Below the pieces are notes generated by a model. It worked only from the letters and a program-made list of their open reading frames with translations. It searched no databases and was not told the DNA's origin. 64,000 bases of DNA from Hymenobacter cellulosivorans (GTDB lineage Bacteria; Bacteroidota; Bacteroidia; Cytophagales; Hymenobacteraceae), in contig NZ_CP095049.1 in NCBI RefSeq assembly GCF_022919135.1, positions 5,589,001-5,653,000 of the forward strand. Reading direction: 5' to 3'. The stretch's first letter is position 1, and every line of letters begins with the position of its first letter. Shown here piece by piece: positions 42,142-51,887 of this stretch. The position numbers and the translations under genes are program-made.

Positions 42142-42846
42142 ATGATTAATAAAGTAGTAGCCGATGCTCAGGCGGCCCTGCACGGCCTCACCGATGGTAT
42201 GACCCTGATGCTCGGCGGCTTCGGCCTGTGCGGCATTCCCGAAAACTCCATCCAGGAAATTCTGCGCCTGGGCGTCAAGAACCTGACCTGCATTAGCAAC
42301 AATGCCGGCGTCGACGACTTCGGCATCGGGCTGATGCTGCAAACCAAGCAGGTGCGCAAGATGATTTCAAGCTACGTAGGCGAGAATGCCGAGTTTGAGC
42401 GGCAGCTGCTCTCGGGCGAGCTGGAAGTAGAGTTGATTCCGCAGGGCACCCTGGCTGAGCGGTGCCGGGCCGGCGGTGCCGGCATTCCGGCCTTCTACAC
42501 CCCGGCCGGCTACGGCACCGAGGTGGGCGAAGGCAAGGAAAGTCGGGAGTTCAACGGCAAGATGTACCTGCTGGAAACCGCCCTGCACGCCGATTTTGCC
42601 TTCGTCAAAGCCTGGAAAGGCGATACGGCCGGCAACCTGATTTACAAAGGTACGGCCCGTAACTTCAACCCGATGATGGCTACGGCCGGCAAGATTACCG
42701 TAGCCGAAGTGGAAGAGCTGGTGCCCGCCGGCGAGCTGGACCCCAACCAGATTCACACGCCCGGCATCTTCGTGCAGCGTATTTTCCAGGGCAAAGACTA
42801 CGAAAAGCGCATCGAGCAGCGTACCGTGCGCCCCGCCACCATCTAA
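42142..42846 (+). CDS. scoA: CoA transferase subunit A (succinyl-CoA:3-ketoacid CoA transferase type)
   Basis: Alpha subunit of a family I CoA transferase that moves CoA between succinate and acetoacetate or a similar acid. 234 residues. The glycine-rich loop is [14 protein letters not shown] (15-28). [15 protein letters not shown] and [14 protein letters not shown] are typical. Subunit B follows at 43270, separated by a cupin gene. A TATTTTCG sequence at 42108 is a possible imperfect -7 box. Confidence 0.94.
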   Translation: MINKVVADAQAALHGLTDGMTLMLGGFGLCGIPENSIQEILRLGVKNLTCISNNAGVDDFGIGLMLQTKQVRKMISSYVGENAEFERQLLSGELEVELIPQGTLAERCRAGGAGIPAFYTPAGYGTEVGEGKESREFNGKMYLLETALHADFAFVKAWKGDTAGNLIYKGTARNFNPMMATAGKITVAEVEELVPAGELDPNQIHTPGIFVQRIFQGKDYEKRIEQRTVRPATI

Positions 42847-42858
42847 CCTGCCTTCCTC

Positions 42859-43188
42859 ATGGACGCGAATATCTCCTTGCTGCAGGCCCAGGCCCAGATT
42901 CAGAAGGAAGGCAACCCTCCTTTCACCGTGCTACTGCGCCACGGCAGCATGCGCACCGAGTATTTCGCGCCCAGTGAAGTCGACACCCAGACGCCCCACC
43001 CCCAGGACGAGGTCTACGTCGTTATTAGCGGCGAGGCAGTGTTCAACCGGGCCGGCGAAATGATTCAGTGCCACCCCGGCGACCTGCTTTTTGTACCGGC
43101 AGGCATGCCGCACTTCTTCGAGGTGTTTTCGTCCGACTTCGCCACTTGGGCTATTCTCTACGGCCCTGTTGGCGGGGAAAGCGCCTAG
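42859..43188 (+). CDS. Small cupin-domain protein
   Basis: 109 residues, one cupin barrel. The first cupin motif has HPQDEVYVVISGEAVF (about 50-65) and the second has HPGDLLFVPAGMPHFFEVF (about 74-92), with metal-ligand His/Glu candidates. It lies 12 bases after scoA and 81 bases before scoB in the same direction, so the three are probably one operon. Function unknown; a metal-dependent enzyme or a ligand sensor are the usual options. Confidence 0.85.
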   Translation: MDANISLLQAQAQIQKEGNPPFTVLLRHGSMRTEYFAPSEVDTQTPHPQDEVYVVISGEAVFNRAGEMIQCHPGDLLFVPAGMPHFFEVFSSDFATWAILYGPVGGESA

Positions 43189-43269
43189 CCCCACCGCTTA
43201 CTATCCCAACGGGCGTGTGCCACGCGCCCCTCTTCCCACCTAACCGGGCCATTCCCGCGCCCCTATCTT

Positions 43270-43926
43270 ATGCTTGACAAACACGGCATTGCCAAACGAA
43301 TAGCTCAGGAAGTAAAAGACAACTCCTACGTCAACCTCGGCATTGGCATCCCGACGCTGGTAGCCAACTACATTCCCGAAGGAATCAACGTGGAGCTGCA
43401 AAGTGAAAACGGCCTGCTCGGCATGGGCCCCTTCCCTACCGATGACCAAGTGGACCCCGACCTGATTAATGCCGGCAAGCAAACCGTGACCACCCTGCCC
43501 GGCTCCAGCATCTTCAGCTCGGCCGATTCTTTTGGCATGATTCGCGGGGAACACGTGGATCTGACCATTCTGGGCGCCATGGAGGTGTCCGAAAACGGGG
43601 ACATTGCCAACTGGAAGATTCCGGGCAAAATGGTAAAAGGGATGGGCGGTGCCATGGACCTGGTAGCCTCGGCCAAGAACATCATCGTGGCTATGCAGCA
43701 CGTAGCCAAAGACGGCAGTAGCAAGCTGCTACCCGCCTGCACCCTGCCCATCACAGGGCTGCGCTGCGTCAAGAAAATCGTGACCGAGCTAGCCGTGCTC
43801 GACGTGACGCCCGACGGCTTCGTGCTGCGCGAGCGGGCTCCGGGCGTGTCGGTGGAGCAGATTCAGGCGGCTACGGCCGGCAAGCTGGTTATTCCCGAAA
43901 GTGGCGTACCGGAGATGAGCCTGTAA
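43270..43926 (+). CDS. scoB: CoA transferase subunit B
   Basis: Beta subunit, which carries the catalytic glutamate: Glu46 in SENGLLGMG. 218 residues, the normal size. [16 protein letters not shown] and [30 protein letters not shown] are diagnostic of the 3-oxoacid CoA transferase type. It pairs with scoA at 42142. Confidence 0.95.
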   Translation: MLDKHGIAKRIAQEVKDNSYVNLGIGIPTLVANYIPEGINVELQSENGLLGMGPFPTDDQVDPDLINAGKQTVTTLPGSSIFSSADSFGMIRGEHVDLTILGAMEVSENGDIANWKIPGKMVKGMGGAMDLVASAKNIIVAMQHVAKDGSSKLLPACTLPITGLRCVKKIVTELAVLDVTPDGFVLRERAPGVSVEQIQAATAGKLVIPESGVPEMSL

Positions 43927-43929
43927 AAC

Positions 43930-43960
43930 TTTGGGGTTAGCTGTAGGGGGCGTATCTTGG
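43930..43960 (+). promoter_or_regulatory. Promoter for the gene at 44000
   Basis: TTTG (43930-43933), a 19-base spacer, then TATCTTGG (43953-43960, one mismatch to TAnnTTTG). Leader of about 35 bases. Confidence 0.6.
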
Positions 43961-43999
43961 AAGACACTTCTCTTCTCGGATACGCCCTTATTGCTGCCT

Positions 44000-45160
44000 A
44001 TGCGCCGGACTTTTTACTCGCTCTTTGCTCTGCTCACGCTAGCCGCCGCTCCGGCCCGGGCCCAGGTGTCGCCTATCATTACCCGCACCGATATGCCGGC
44101 CGTAACCACCCAGGCCCCCGTCGACTCGCTGCGCCTAAGCCTGGCCGCGCCGATGTTGCCGGCCAATGCCCCGCCCCTGAGCCGCCGCGGGGCCAACCAA
44201 ACCTGGAACTACGCTGGCCTGGTCGCGACAGGTCAAACCGTGGACCGCTACGTGGCCGTCAGTGCTACGGCACCTATCTATCAACTTTCCTTCGGGGCTT
44301 TTGCCGGGCCTAACCGGGCCACGGTGGCCGCTCCCGAACCCCTGCCGGTAGCGGCTACTGGCTTGTTTCCCATCACCGACCCTTACCAGTTCTACGCCGT
44401 ATCGGCCGCCACGGCCGCCGCGCAGGACTACCGCTCAGTAGGCTTCGGCGGCACGTTGGCCGGCTTCACCGTACCGGTAACGTACCGCACCGCAGCCGAG
44501 CAGGATATCATCTACCACTTTCCGCTGAGCTACGCCAGCGCCCCAGATTCCTGCCTGTCATTTTTCGAAACACCCAGCGCGGCGGCATCTACGGGCTACC
44601 TGAGCCGCAAGCGCAAGCGCGTAAACAAGGTAGATGCCTGGGGTACGCTCACCACGCCCTTCGGCACGTTCCCAACCATCCGGGTAGTGAGCAAGCTGCT
44701 CGACCACGACAGCATTGCTGTTGGCAACATGCCTGGCCTGGGCTTCACGGTGCCCGTCACGCGGGAGTACAAGTGGCTGGCCAAAACGCACCACGTTCCA
44801 CTGCTCACTATCACGACCCAGGAAATCGGGGGTACCGAAACCGTGACGGCCGTGCAGTACCGCGACGTATACCGCCGCCTGGTGCTGGCCCGCACCCCAC
44901 CAAGTGCCGCCTTGGCCGCCGTAGCCGCCTACCCCAACCCCGCCGCTTCGACCGAGGCCCTGCTGCTGCGCGTCCCGGCTGGTCTGCTCACGCTCCGGGC
45001 CACGGATTTAGCCGGCCGCCTGCTATTTGAGCGCCAGCTCATGGCCACTGAGGCGCCGGTAGTAGTGCCCGCCGCGGCTTTCGGCGCTTTCCGCGGCTCG
45101 GCCCTGCTTCGTATCGGCACCAGCCAGGGTACGGTGGTGCGCCGCCTCGTGCGCCAGTAG
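44000..45160 (+). CDS. Exported protein with a probable type IX secretion C-terminal domain
   Basis: 386 residues from the ATG at 44000, chosen for its Sec signal peptide (FYSLFALLTLAAAPARAQ) and its match to the promoter just upstream. The central region (about 30-290) matches no family I know. The last 80 residues start with AAYPNPAASTEALLLRVP and continue with LRATDLAGRLLFERQL, a T9SS type A sorting-domain pattern. It is probably secreted or cell-surface. Function unknown. Confidence 0.75.
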   Translation: MRRTFYSLFALLTLAAAPARAQVSPIITRTDMPAVTTQAPVDSLRLSLAAPMLPANAPPLSRRGANQTWNYAGLVATGQTVDRYVAVSATAPIYQLSFGAFAGPNRATVAAPEPLPVAATGLFPITDPYQFYAVSAATAAAQDYRSVGFGGTLAGFTVPVTYRTAAEQDIIYHFPLSYASAPDSCLSFFETPSAAASTGYLSRKRKRVNKVDAWGTLTTPFGTFPTIRVVSKLLDHDSIAVGNMPGLGFTVPVTREYKWLAKTHHVPLLTITTQEIGGTETVTAVQYRDVYRRLVLARTPPSAALAAVAAYPNPAASTEALLLRVPAGLLTLRATDLAGRLLFERQLMATEAPVVVPAAAFGAFRGSALLRIGTSQGTVVRRLVRQ

Positions 45161-45339
45161 CCGCACCGGTACACGAGGCGACCCGAATCGAGCGGCTAAC
45201 ACCCACAAAATTGCCCGCATTGGCTTGTCGTGGGTGCTCATGCTGCCGGTAGCGGCGTGGCTCAGCACGGCTCTCTACTGCGCTATTCATACCTTCAACG
45301 CCTAGGCCTGCTACCTGAGCGGGCCCTACACGCTCTTAC

Positions 45340-46173
45340 ATGTTTTTCGTGCGACACTTTTTGCTCGTCCTATTCTTGCTGCTTCAACTGCCCACCCGGG
45401 CCAGCCAGATTGTGGTGGGCATCTGGTCGAAAAACTTCCTGGTCTGGGACGTGTGGGAGCAACAGACACCCAAGCTCACGCACCGCCTACTGCTCTACAA
45501 CCAAGCGGCCCGCGAGGTAGCGCTGGAAATCCGGCTGCTGCGCTTTCGGGAGGTTAACTACCAGTTTGTCACTGTGCCGACCCACAAGGTGCTGTTGCAG
45601 GTGAGGCTCCAACCCGGCCAGCTTGCGCAGTTCAAATACCCCAAGCAGGGCACCGGGCATGACTACATGGAGTTTTTCGAGAACGGCCAGCGCGTAGGTA
45701 TACAGGAAATCAACGCTGCCCAGCCTGCCGCCACGTTCTTACGCCCGGACTTCCGGTACTATACAGCCACTAGCGCCAACTCCGGGCAACTGGGCTACTG
45801 GCTGGCCCTGGAGTCGCTCTACCAGCAGCCGGGGCCTGCCCACCTGGCCCTGACTATCCGCAAGGGCTACGACGAGGAGTATCAGCTGGTGAAAGTCTCG
45901 GCGGGCCAGGATACGCTCAGTAGGCGCGCCCGCAACCTGGACTCGTTGCGGGTAACGGATAGCTCTATTATCCGGCTCGACAATCAGAGCCGGCAGGCCA
46001 CGGTGTCGCGCCCGGCCCTGGCCGAGTCGGCAGCCCCGGCCATGTTTACGCTCGAAACCCAGTACATGAGCAACTCTTACTACTACGACGAGCAGAAAGT
46101 CAGGCACCCGCGGCTGGAGTCGAGCGGCGGGGCCCGACACTTTATTCCGGTGTTTGCCCGGCCCCTGCGGTAA
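45340..46173 (+). CDS. Hypothetical exported protein
   Basis: 277 residues with an N-terminal signal peptide (FLLVLFLLLQLPTRAS). The rest is predicted mainly beta (LLLQVRLQPGQLAQFKYP) and I recognise no family. It lies 179 bases after the T9SS-type protein; the gap holds a short open stretch on the plus strand ending in LPVAAWLSTALYCAIHTFNA, possibly a gene relic. Role unknown. Confidence 0.65.
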   Translation: MFFVRHFLLVLFLLLQLPTRASQIVVGIWSKNFLVWDVWEQQTPKLTHRLLLYNQAAREVALEIRLLRFREVNYQFVTVPTHKVLLQVRLQPGQLAQFKYPKQGTGHDYMEFFENGQRVGIQEINAAQPAATFLRPDFRYYTATSANSGQLGYWLALESLYQQPGPAHLALTIRKGYDEEYQLVKVSAGQDTLSRRARNLDSLRVTDSSIIRLDNQSRQATVSRPALAESAAPAMFTLETQYMSNSYYYDEQKVRHPRLESSGGARHFIPVFARPLR

Positions 46174-46494
46174 GAATGCAGGCTAGCGGGCCGGGGCCGG
46201 CTTTTACTCGGTGCCGAACATGGCCAGCGGCTGTTCATCGGCAGTGGCATCAACCAGCAGGCGGCGGATAAAGCTGATTTCCACTGGTTCGGCTCCGTCG
46301 GGCGGGGTTATCACCACGACGTAGCTGGTGCCGTGCGCAGACAGAATGGTTTAGCTGTTGGGCTACAGCTGCCAACCCGGACTGGCAGCGGCACACGTAT
46401 AGCCCGACGCCAGACTTGAACCTACCCGTGGAAGCCTTTTTTCTGCCAAAGTTGTTGTGCTGCCGTAGAATACTGACCCAGGTCCCGCACCTGG
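46174..46494. other. Gap before the GNAT-nitrilase gene
   Basis: Apart from the minus-strand relic at 46204-46352, I see no gene. A GC-rich palindrome GCCGGGGCCGGC followed by TTTT near 46190-46206 could be a weak terminator for the upstream exported protein. Confidence 0.4.
46204..46352 (-). pseudogene. Possible C-terminal gene remnant
   Basis: On the minus strand a stretch of about 49 codons reads TSYVVVITPPDGAEPVEISF and LVDATADEQPLAMFGTE before a stop at 46204. It has protein-like composition but no start; a stop codon precedes it. I do not know the family. Confidence 0.3.
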
Positions 46495-46502
46495 TATCTT
46501 TG
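46495..46502 (+). promoter_or_regulatory. Promoter -7 box of the GNAT-nitrilase gene
   Basis: TATCTTTG, an exact TAnnTTTG match, 33 bases before the ATG at 46536. The -33 region has no clear TTG at 19 bases. Confidence 0.55.
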
Positions 46503-46535
46503 TCTTTCACTTTTGACACTTCTTCCCCGATTTAT

Positions 46536-48235
46536 ATGGCCACTTCTGCAAATGGCAAAACGAGCGGCAGCCACGCTAAGAAAGTAGACAAATCGACTAC
46601 TCACCCTGAGCTGCTTACCCCCACGGCCGTACCGGCCCACAAGCTGGTGCTGCGCACCCTGCGCCGCTCCGACTTCAAGGCGGTAAAGGAGATTATGGAC
46701 AAGGTGTACTCCAACATGGAAGGCGCTTGGTCGGCCGAGGAATTCGGCGCCCTGATTCGTAAGTTTCCCGAGGGCCAGATCTGCATCGAGGACAATGGGC
46801 AGGTGGTAGCCGCCGCCCTGGCCATCATCGTGCAGTACTCCGAGTTTGGCGACAAGCATACCTACGCCAAAATCACCGGGCAGGGCAAGTTCAACACCCA
46901 CAACCCGACGGCGACACGCTCTACGGCGTCGACGTGTTCGTGGACCCCGAGTACCGCTCCCTGCGCCTGGGACGCCGCCTCTACGACGCCCGCAAGGAGC
47001 TCTGCGAAAATCTGAACCTGCGGGCCATGGTGGCCGGCGGCCGGATTCCGGGCTACGCGGCCTACGCCAACGAGATGACGCCGGCCAAGTACGTGGAGAT
47101 GGTGCGCAACAAGGAAATCACCGACCCCATCCTCACCTTCCAGCTCAGCAACGAGTTTCACGTCCGCAAAATCATCCGCGGCTATTTGCCCTACGACTCC
47201 GAAAGTAAGGCCTTTGCTACGCTGCTGGAGTGGATCAACGTGTACTACGAGGAAGAGGAAAAGCTCATCGGCAACCAGAAAAGCAACGTCCGGATCGGCA
47301 TCGTGCAGTGGCAGATGCGGGCCACTCGCAGCCTGGAAGACTTGTTGCAGCAGATGGAGTTCTTCGTCGATACCGTCTCGGGCTACAAGGCCGACTGCGT
47401 GATGTTCCCCGAGTTTTTCAACGCTCCGCTGATGGCCCTCACCAACGAGGACTCTCCTGCTGTGGCCATCCGGGCCATGGCGGCCTTCACCGAGCCCATT
47501 AAGGCCAAGATGATGGAGTTGGCCGTAAGCTACAACATCAACATCGTGGCCGGCTCCATGCCCGTGTACGAGGACGGCAAGCTGCACAACGTGGCCTACC
47601 TCTGCCGCCGCGACGGGACCGTGGACGAGCAGTACAAGTTGCACGTTACCCCCGACGAGGCTTCCTACTGGGGTATGCGCGGCGGCGACAAGCTCAAGTG
47701 CTTCGATACCGACTTCGGCAAAATCGGCATCCTGGTGTGCTACGACGTGGAGTTCCCCGAACTGGCCCGTATGCTCTCCGACGAAGGGGTGAAAATCCTG
47801 TTCGTGCCCTTCTGGACCGACACCAAGAACGCCTACCAGCGCGTGCGGATCTGTGCCCAGGCCCGGGCCATCGAAAATGAGTGCTACGTGGCCATTACCG
47901 GCTCGGTCGGCAACCTGCCCCGGGTAGAGAACATGGACATTCAGTACTCGCAGAGCGCCGTGTTCAGCCCCTCGGACTTTGCTTTCCCCCACGACGCCAT
48001 CGTGGCCGAGGCTACGCCCAACACAGAGATGACCCTGATTGCCGACCTGGATTTGGACCTGCTCAAGGACCTGAACACCAGCGGGGCCGTGCGCAACCTG
48101 CGCGACCGGCGCAAGGACCTCTACTCGCTGAGCTGGACCATCAAGAAGTCTGAGCGCGACGACGAGTTGCTGGCCCAGGGCTCGGAGGAACGCCACCCCC
48201 GCGTGAGCAAGCGCAAGGCCATTGCCGCCGGGTAA
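46536..48235 (+). pseudogene. GNAT acetyltransferase-nitrilase fusion, split by a single-base frameshift
   Basis: A two-domain protein of about 566 residues once corrected. The N-terminal GNAT domain starts at MATSANGKTSG. The C-terminal carbon-nitrogen hydrolase has its catalytic residues Glu (CVMFPEFFNAP), Lys (DEQYKLHVTPDE) and Cys (GILVCYDVEFPEL). The first frame runs to about 46907 (NTHNP), then would end wrongly at 47015. The second frame continues with DGDTLYGVDVFVDPEYR. One extra C in the run at 46904-46906 joins them. GNAT-nitrilase fusions are known in Bacteroidota. Reaction unknown; amide hydrolysis plus acyl transfer is the usual guess. Confidence 0.88.
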
Positions 48236-48253
48236 GCTATAGTAAGTAAGTAC

Positions 48254-48291
48254 AAAGGCCCCGTGTCCTGGCAGGATGCGGGGCCTTTTTT
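48254..48291 (+). terminator. Terminator after the GNAT-nitrilase gene
   Basis: AAAGGCCCCG pairs with CGGGGCCTTT (48254-48263 and 48279-48288), with further pairing inside the loop (CCTG/CAGG) and six T. Confidence 0.85.
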
Positions 48292-48382
48292 ATGGTCAGG
48301 AAGTAGCGCGAACTGTGTAGTTCGCGTACCCCGCAAGTCTTGTGTAGCGGCTACATCTGTGGCTACCCACTGAGCCTGCCGA

Positions 48383-48898
48383 ATGGAGCAGGAAACGTCT
48401 ACCAAAACAGTACACGAAACTCATCTTCAATTCGGGTTTTGTGTCCGTGTCCGCATTATGGAACTGGCGACCCCAACCTACCTCTATCGGCACTTGCTCG
48501 ATTCCAGCAGTCACCCCGCCGCATGGGAGCTAAAGAGGGGGCGCTTTGTCATCGTTCGGAAAGCTTACCCCCGTTGGCTGGCGGTTCAGCGCGCCGCAAG
48601 CCCCACTCAATTTTCGGGCGACACTACCACTTACTATATTCTCAAAACCGCAACGGTGGGCCCTAAAACACACATTGTTTTTATAACTACTGAGCGCACA
48701 ACTGTTCAGCGAAACGGTAGTTCTAGCATTCAGCAAAAGGAGGTCCTTGTGGGCACCCGACCGGCTGCGATGCCCACGCGACACAGCCTACGGCTTCTGC
48801 GAATTGGTATTTTTTACATTGATGGCTGGTTACATACGCGGTCCTTCCTCTCGGAAGGACCGTTTTTTATTTCCCGCCTTCTCGAGGCCAGCCGGTAG
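48383..48898 (+). CDS. Hypothetical protein, uncertain frame
   Basis: 171 codons with no recognised family. The central part (WELKRGRFVIVRKAYPRWLAV ... TYYILKTATV) looks like real protein. The frame reads straight through a strong terminator hairpin at 48839-48862, so its last 20 codons are unlikely to be natural. It may be a frameshifted or decayed gene whose true stop was lost. Confidence 0.35.
   Translation: MEQETSTKTVHETHLQFGFCVRVRIMELATPTYLYRHLLDSSSHPAAWELKRGRFVIVRKAYPRWLAVQRAASPTQFSGDTTTYYILKTATVGPKTHIVFITTERTTVQRNGSSSIQQKEVLVGTRPAAMPTRHSLRLLRIGIFYIDGWLHTRSFLSEGPFFISRLLEASR
48839..48868 (+). terminator. Strong terminator
   Basis: CGGTCCTTCC / GGAAGGACCG, a perfect 10-bp stem with a 4-base loop, then six T. 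It ends whatever is transcribed from 48383. Confidence 0.88.
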
Positions 48899-49093
48899 AG
48901 CTGCGGTAGCTGGTGGCCGGGAGCTTGCAGCAAGAGGAGCAAATTCGGTGACAAATGTCCTCGTTTTGACTCCCCTGCCCCCGCCAATTTTGCCTTATCA
49001 AATGGCCGCGCCTTTCTCCAAGCCCAAGGGCTTTTCAACTACCTCCCGAACCAACGAACCGGCTGGAGAGGCCATTTTCTCAACTAACCAACA

Positions 49094-49849
49094 ATGAACA
49101 AGCTACAAAATAAAGTCGCCGTTGTTACCGGCGCCTCCAAAGGTATCGGAGCAGCCATTGCCTCTTTTTATGCCGCCGAGGGCGCCAAGGTGGTGGTAAA
49201 CTACGCTGCCAGCAAGGACGCGGCCGACCGCGTGGTGCAAGCCATTACGGCCACGGGTGGTACCGCCCTTGCCGTGCAAGCCGATGTGTCGAAGGAAGCC
49301 GAGGTACGCCGGCTGTTCCAGGAAACCGAACGGGCATTCGGCGCCCTGGATATTCTGGTCAACAACGCGGGCGTGTACCGCTACGAACCGATTGAAGACG
49401 TGTCCGAGGAGACGTTCCACCAGCACTTCAACCTCAATGTGCTGGGGTCCATCCTCACCATTCAGGAATCGTTGAAGCTGTTTAGCGCCACCGGCGGCAC
49501 CATCCTCAATATCAGTTCTGAGGCCGGTAGAACCCCGCTGCCTACGGGCGCGGTGTATTCGGCGTCGAAGGCCGCATTGGATGCCCTGACCACGGCCTTG
49601 TCGAAGGAATTCAGCGGCCGCAACATCCGCATCAACTCAATTCTGCCGGGCGTGGTGGACACGGAAGGGTCGCGCAGGGGCGGCTTTATCGGCAGCGAGG
49701 CGGAAACCCGCTTGGTGGCGACGACGCCCTTGGGCCGTACGGGGCAGCCGGAGGATATAGCAAAAGTGGCCGTGTTTCTGGCGTCGGAGGATGCGGCCTG
49801 GATTACGGGGGAGAAAATTTCCGTTTCCGGCGGCATTTACGGACTGTAA
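49094..49849 (+). CDS. SDR-family NAD(P)-dependent oxidoreductase (FabG-like)
   Basis: Classical short-chain dehydrogenase, 251 residues. Cofactor motif TGASKGIG (12-19), structural NNAG, and active-site YSASK (Tyr near 154) preceded by a serine in LNISSEAG. Closest in layout to 3-ketoacyl-ACP reductase or glucose-1-dehydrogenase type SDRs. Substrate unknown. The next SDR gene starts 28 bases later, so the two are probably co-transcribed. Confidence 0.9.
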   Translation: MNKLQNKVAVVTGASKGIGAAIASFYAAEGAKVVVNYAASKDAADRVVQAITATGGTALAVQADVSKEAEVRRLFQETERAFGALDILVNNAGVYRYEPIEDVSEETFHQHFNLNVLGSILTIQESLKLFSATGGTILNISSEAGRTPLPTGAVYSASKAALDALTTALSKEFSGRNIRINSILPGVVDTEGSRRGGFIGSEAETRLVATTPLGRTGQPEDIAKVAVFLASEDAAWITGEKISVSGGIYGL

Positions 49850-49877
49850 TATCTAGCAACACACATCATTGAGCACC

Positions 49878-50891
49878 ATGGAACAGAATAATAATAACGG
49901 CGCTTTGCAAGCGCCTATCGGCTCGGGGTTTACGGCCACCTCCACGGCCAGTGAGATTCTTCAGGACCTGAGCCTAGCCGGCCAAGTGGCCATCGTCACG
50001 GGCGGGTACACGGGCATTGGCCTGGAAACCACCAAAACGCTGGCCGCGGCCGGCGCTACGGTCATCGTGCCGGCCCGCAGTCTGGGCAAGGCCCAGGAAA
50101 ACCTGCGCGGCGTAGCTAACGTGGAGTTGGCCGAACTGAATTTACTGAACCCCGACTCCGTCGACGCCTTTGCGACGAGCTTCCTGGCGTCGGGCCGGCC
50201 GCTGCACCTGCTCATCCACAACGCGGGCATCATGTTCGTGCCGCTACGCCGCAATAGTCGCGGCATGGAGTCGCAATTGGCCACCAACTACCTGGCGCCC
50301 TTCCAGCTAACGGCGCGGTTGTGGCCGGCGCTCAAGCAAGCCCACGGGGCCCGGGTGGTCAACGTCTCCTCGCTGGGGCACCAGTTTGGGCCCGTCCATT
50401 TCGAAGACCCCAACTTCGAGCACCGGCCGTACGAAACCATGGCCGCCTACGGGCAGTCCAAAACCGCGCTCAACCTATTTGCCCTGGAATTAGATAATCG
50501 GGCCAAAGCCGCGGGCGTCCGCGCGTACGCGGTGCACCCCGGCAATATCTGGGGCACCGAGCTACTGCGCGAAGCGCCCCTGGAAATACTACAGCAGTTC
50601 GGCTTCTACGACGCCCAGGGCCAGGAGGTGCCGGAAGTTATTGCCGCGCTGAAAACCATTCCGCAGGGGGCCGCTACTACGGCGTGGTGCGCCACGAGCC
50701 CGTTGCTGAACGACCTCGGCGGGGTATATTGCGAGGACGTGGATGTAGCGTCCTTGGCGCTGGGGGAGGGATTTTCCGAAGGCGTACAGTCGGCCGGCGT
50801 CATGCCCTATTCCGTCGATGCCGCTGCGGCGAAACGGCTGTGGTCCTTATCCGAAGAGCTGACGGGCATCCGCTTCGACACCACGCAGTAG
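49878..50891 (+). CDS. SDR-family oxidoreductase, retinol dehydrogenase-like, copy A
   Basis: 337 residues from the ATG at 49878 (the TTG at 49869 is also open). Cofactor loop TGGYTGIG, NAGIM, VNVSSLGH and the catalytic YGQSK. It is longer than classical SDRs and shares its whole length with the gene at 59571 (copy B), including the odd N-terminus ALQAPIGSGFTATSTASE. Its stop codon directly abuts the stop of the convergent Crp-type regulator with no gap. Confidence 0.9.
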   Translation: MEQNNNNGALQAPIGSGFTATSTASEILQDLSLAGQVAIVTGGYTGIGLETTKTLAAAGATVIVPARSLGKAQENLRGVANVELAELNLLNPDSVDAFATSFLASGRPLHLLIHNAGIMFVPLRRNSRGMESQLATNYLAPFQLTARLWPALKQAHGARVVNVSSLGHQFGPVHFEDPNFEHRPYETMAAYGQSKTALNLFALELDNRAKAAGVRAYAVHPGNIWGTELLREAPLEILQQFGFYDAQGQEVPEVIAALKTIPQGAATTAWCATSPLLNDLGGVYCEDVDVASLALGEGFSEGVQSAGVMPYSVDAAAAKRLWSLSEELTGIRFDTTQ

Positions 50892-51470
50892 CTAGTACAA
50901 CCCGGTGTGCTTGCGGACGCGGCTGAGCGTTTCGCGTGATACACCCAAATACGAGGCAATCATGTGCAGAGGCATGCGCCGGTAGAAATCCGGAAAGGCC
51001 GCCACAAAGGCGTGGTAACGTTCTTCGGCGGTGTGGCTGATAGCTGCATAGAGCCGGTTCACCTGGGCGTCGAGGTTGCGGCCCGCCAGTTGATTTTCCA
51101 GGGCATTGAACGCCGGCACTTCCCGTTTCACCCGGTCCCAGCTTTCTTTCGACCACAGTAGCACCTGCGTGTCTTCCAGGGCGTCGATAGCCCCGACGGA
51201 GGGTAGCCCAGTCCGAAAGCTCTCGGCGTCGGTAATCCACCAGTTCTCGATGGCAAAGCGCAGGATGTGCTCCTCGGCGTGCTCGTCGGTGCGGTACAGG
51301 CGCAAGGAGCCCCGCACGACAAAGGCAATATAGTGGCATATTTCTCCGCTGCGCACCAGAAACTCGTGGCGCTTGAGCTTGCGAGGAATGGCCGCCGCTT
51401 CGAGCTGCTCCAATTCAGCGTCGGTAAACGCGGCCTTCGACCTCAGATAATTGCGAAATGCTTCAACCAT
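50892..51470 (-). CDS. Crp/Fnr-family transcriptional regulator
   Basis: 192 residues from the ATG at 51470. N-terminal cyclic-nucleotide-binding-like beta-roll (about 20-110: HEFLVRSGEICHYIAFVVRGSLRLYR), then a C-terminal helix-turn-helix (HMIASYLGVSRETLSRVRK). No FeS cysteine cluster. The effector is unknown. It sits between SDR genes and is likely to control them; this is inference from position. A predicted nucleotide cyclase lies 10 kb away at 61655. Confidence 0.88.
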   Translation of the reverse strand: MVEAFRNYLRSKAAFTDAELEQLEAAAIPRKLKRHEFLVRSGEICHYIAFVVRGSLRLYRTDEHAEEHILRFAIENWWITDAESFRTGLPSVGAIDALEDTQVLLWSKESWDRVKREVPAFNALENQLAGRNLDAQVNRLYAAISHTAEERYHAFVAAFPDFYRRMPLHMIASYLGVSRETLSRVRKHTGLY

Positions 51471-51887
51471 GGCAATACGGGTAGAACATAAGTAATAGGT
51501 AGGGTAGCCGGGCTTGCGTGGGTCTGGCGACACCAGCTGGCACATCGCGCGACTACGCCAGTCGGCCAGGTAAACCGGAACACCCGGGCGCGTGTTTGGC
51601 GCGCCCTTGCCTTCACCAAACCTAGGAGCCTATTCGGCTGGGCTGATGCGCGTACCCGTCGGCGCAGCCAACCGCCAAGGCCCCGTTTTGCTACCTGCAA
51701 GCGGTCTGGTTCTGCTTTGGCAAAAGGCCAAACCAACTGGTGTTTACTTTCTAAGAGGAAGCTTCTTTCATCGCTACTTGTAAGGCGCTGTAACCAGCAG
51801 CCGTGCCTGCATCCCGCCAAGACTTGATCAGGCCAACTTCGGGGCAAGCTCTCCATGCCTCCTTTTTTACTCACTTTTTCACTTCTC
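51471..51887. other. Divergent intergenic region between the Crp regulator and an SDR gene
   Basis: 417 bases. It holds a GC-rich hairpin (GGGCGCG 51586-51592 / CGCGCCC 51600-51606) and an AAACCAACTGGTGTTT-like imperfect palindrome near 51730-51748 that could be an operator. No consensus -7 box and no gene seen. Confidence 0.4.

Noticed and set aside
46862..48196. A 444-codon antisense frame over the nitrilase domain
   Set aside because: The plus strand carries all nitrilase catalytic motifs; the antisense reading has none.
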